Positions 4,597 to 5,575 of a stretch of DNA of 5,575 bases are shown here, in pieces. Below the pieces are notes generated by a model, which was not told where the DNA came from, made no database searches, and saw nothing but the letters and a program-made list of their open reading frames with translations. The stretch covers positions 1 through 5,575 of the forward strand of contig CAMXAV010000063.1 in assembly GCA_947179285.1 (NCBI GenBank), read 5' to 3'. Made by a program: the position numbers and the translations under genes. The stretch is from an uncultured Helicobacter sp. (GTDB lineage: Bacteria > Campylobacterota > Campylobacteria > Campylobacterales > Helicobacteraceae). Numbering within the stretch: the stretch's first letter is position 1; each line of letters starts with the position of its first letter.

Positions 4597-5575
4597 ACAC
4601 AATGCGACCCATAGGCTTCGATGACGCTTGCGCGCTCGTGGCGCAGTCTTTGTGCGCGCCTTTGGGCAAAGAGCATGTGTTTTTGCATGACGCGCACAAC
4701 CGCGTGCTTGCCGAGGATATTTTCGCGACAGAATCGATGCCAAACGAGCCGCGCGCGATGATGGACGGCTATTTGTTGCCCGCACATCTTGTCGAAAAAG
4801 GCTGTGCGAGCGCGGATTCCGTTTTGTCTTTTGCGCTAGCCCCCGTTCCGTTGCGCGCCGCGCAAACACAGATTCCACTCGAAACTGCGCAGGCGCACAA
4901 AATCTTCACGGGCGCGACGATTCCAGCGGGTGATTTTGTCATGCTCTTGCTCGAAGATTGTCGCGAGAGCGAGGGCATGCTCCACGTCCCGCGCGCCGTG
5001 CTTTACGCGGCAAAAAGGGGGCAATATGTCCGCGAGAAGGGCGAAAATTATCATAAAGGCGACAAGCTCCTTTCGCGCGGAATCACGCTTGGCGCGGCAG
5101 AAATCGGGCTCTTGGCGAGCCTAAACCACGTCTTTGTCCCCGTGTTTGTGCAGCCAAAAGTCGCGATTCTTTGCGGCGGAGACGAGCTTGTCGATTTGGG
5201 CGAAGCGCCTAAGGGCGCGCATTATGTCCGCTCGATTAACAACCATTTCCTTGCAATGCTCGTGCGCGAGGCGGGCGGTGTGCCGCTGCTTTTCCCGCTT
5301 TTGCGCGACAAACAAGAATCGGTGATGGCGGCGTTTTTTGCGGCGCTGCAATCTGCCGATATGATTCTCTTCAGCGGCGGCATGAGCGTTGGCGATTTCG
5401 ACTTCGTGCCGCATGTGCTCACACAAGAATCCGATTCGCTGCTGTTTTATGGCGTGCGCGTCAAGCCGGGCAAGCCCGCCGCCGTTGCGTTCAAAAATGG
5501 CGTGCCGCTTTGTGGGCTTGGCGGCTTCCCAAACTCGAGCTTCATCGGCTTTCATTTCTTCGCGCGTCCGCTGCT
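4593..5575 (+). CDS. moeA: Molybdopterin molybdenumtransferase MoeA (3' truncated by the window)
   Basis: The frame is open from ATG 4593 to the right edge: 327 complete codons of a protein normally near 400 residues, so the C-terminal domain is missing. MoeA inserts molybdate into adenylylated molybdopterin in the cytoplasm. Visible motifs are MMDGY (56-60), HKIFTGATIPAGDFV (102-116), GQYVREKGEN (143-152), ILCGGDEL (192-199), the MoCF-type SGGMSVGDFDF (261-271), VKPGKP (290-295) and CGLGGFPNSS (307-316). Against E. coli MoeA, the counterparts of D59, E188 and D228 are kept, but D142 is Asn152, and GLPGNP reads GLGGFP, losing P298 while keeping P301. This may be lineage-typical or mark a paralogue. 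ATG 4593 overlaps the ribA stop as ATGA; a second in-frame ATG at 4602 is possible. No strong Shine-Dalgarno sequence precedes it, fitting coupling to ribA. GC is about 53-57% in the lines counted, well above the chemoreceptor. Confidence 0.9.
   Translation, partial: MNTMRPIGFDDACALVAQSLCAPLGKEHVFLHDAHNRVLAEDIFATESMPNEPRAMMDGYLLPAHLVEKGCASADSVLSFALAPVPLRAAQTQIPLETAQAHKIFTGATIPAGDFVMLLLEDCRESEGMLHVPRAVLYAAKRGQYVREKGENYHKGDKLLSRGITLGAAEIGLLASLNHVFVPVFVQPKVAILCGGDELVDLGEAPKGAHYVRSINNHFLAMLVREAGGVPLLFPLLRDKQESVMAAFFAALQSADMILFSGGMSVGDFDFVPHVLTQESDSLLFYGVRVKPGKPAAVAFKNGVPLCGLGGFPNSSFIGFHFFARPL

Larger units (their letters stand above)
179..5437. repeat. Dispersed GATTC/GAATC word, strongly over-represented
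   Basis: I counted by hand about 55 copies (about 36 GATTC and 19 GAATC on the plus strand) where base composition predicts about 11. The sister words GACTC and GAGTC occur only about four times together. Copies are in every gene, in several reading frames. Frequent longer forms are AGATTCC and its complement GGAATCT. Clusters include 234-243, 1474-1485, 2194-2231 and 5427-5437. The count may be off by a few, and other GATT words are also common. Confidence 0.75.

Noticed and set aside
5121..5555. Minus-strand frame of 144 codons at the right end
   Set aside because: It is antisense to moeA, whose translation is motif-rich; the opposite frame is a compositional shadow rich in His and Arg.
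1..5575. Mobile element, CRISPR array, tRNA or a novel defence system
   Set aside because: Nearly all bases are accounted for by core genes with small gaps; no terminal repeats, spaced repeat array, cloverleaf or unknown gene is visible.

Overview
The window looks like chromosomal DNA from a Campylobacterota bacterium, most like Helicobacter or a relative. This is inferred from the protein character, a T-rich promoter without a clear -35 box, a chemoreceptor with a CZB-like tail, and ribA lying next to a molybdenum cofactor gene, an arrangement I also recall from H. pylori, where ribA adjoins moaD. GC is about 35-40% in the chemoreceptor tail but about 53-57% in the moeA lines I counted, which is high for Helicobacter, so I do not name a species.

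Layout. Positions 1-551 (+) hold the 3' end of a methyl-accepting chemotaxis protein: part of the conserved signalling tip, the descending coiled coil, and a C-terminal domain that resembles a zinc-binding CZB domain but lacks two expected ligands. Nine bases later a convergent phosphate uptake operon ends. Read on the minus strand, it runs pstS (3923-3039), pstC (3042-2200), pstA (2193-1300), pstB (1322-561). The genes overlap or nearly touch. They encode a lipoprotein phosphate receptor, two permeases and an ATPase. No phoU or two-component regulator lies in the window.

A 109-bp divergent intergenic region (3924-4032) separates pstS from ribA. It holds an extended -10 promoter for pst, a perfect palindrome that supplies a TATAAT box to both strands, and a weak pho-box-like direct repeat. 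Rightward, ribA (GTP cyclohydrolase II, first step of riboflavin synthesis) overlaps moeA by ATGA. moeA (molybdopterin molybdenumtransferase) stays open to the right edge and is truncated by the window.

Functionally this is mostly ordinary core metabolism and transport. I found no defence system, mobile element, RNA gene or CRISPR array. The most unusual signal is not a gene: the word GATTC/GAATC occurs about 55 times by hand count against about 11 expected. It appears in several reading frames and both orientations, and it forms a perfect 9-bp hairpin in pstS and a 12-bp palindrome in pstA. Secondary oddities are altered MoeA active-site motifs, the degenerate CZB domain, and a sharp composition change inside the chemoreceptor gene.
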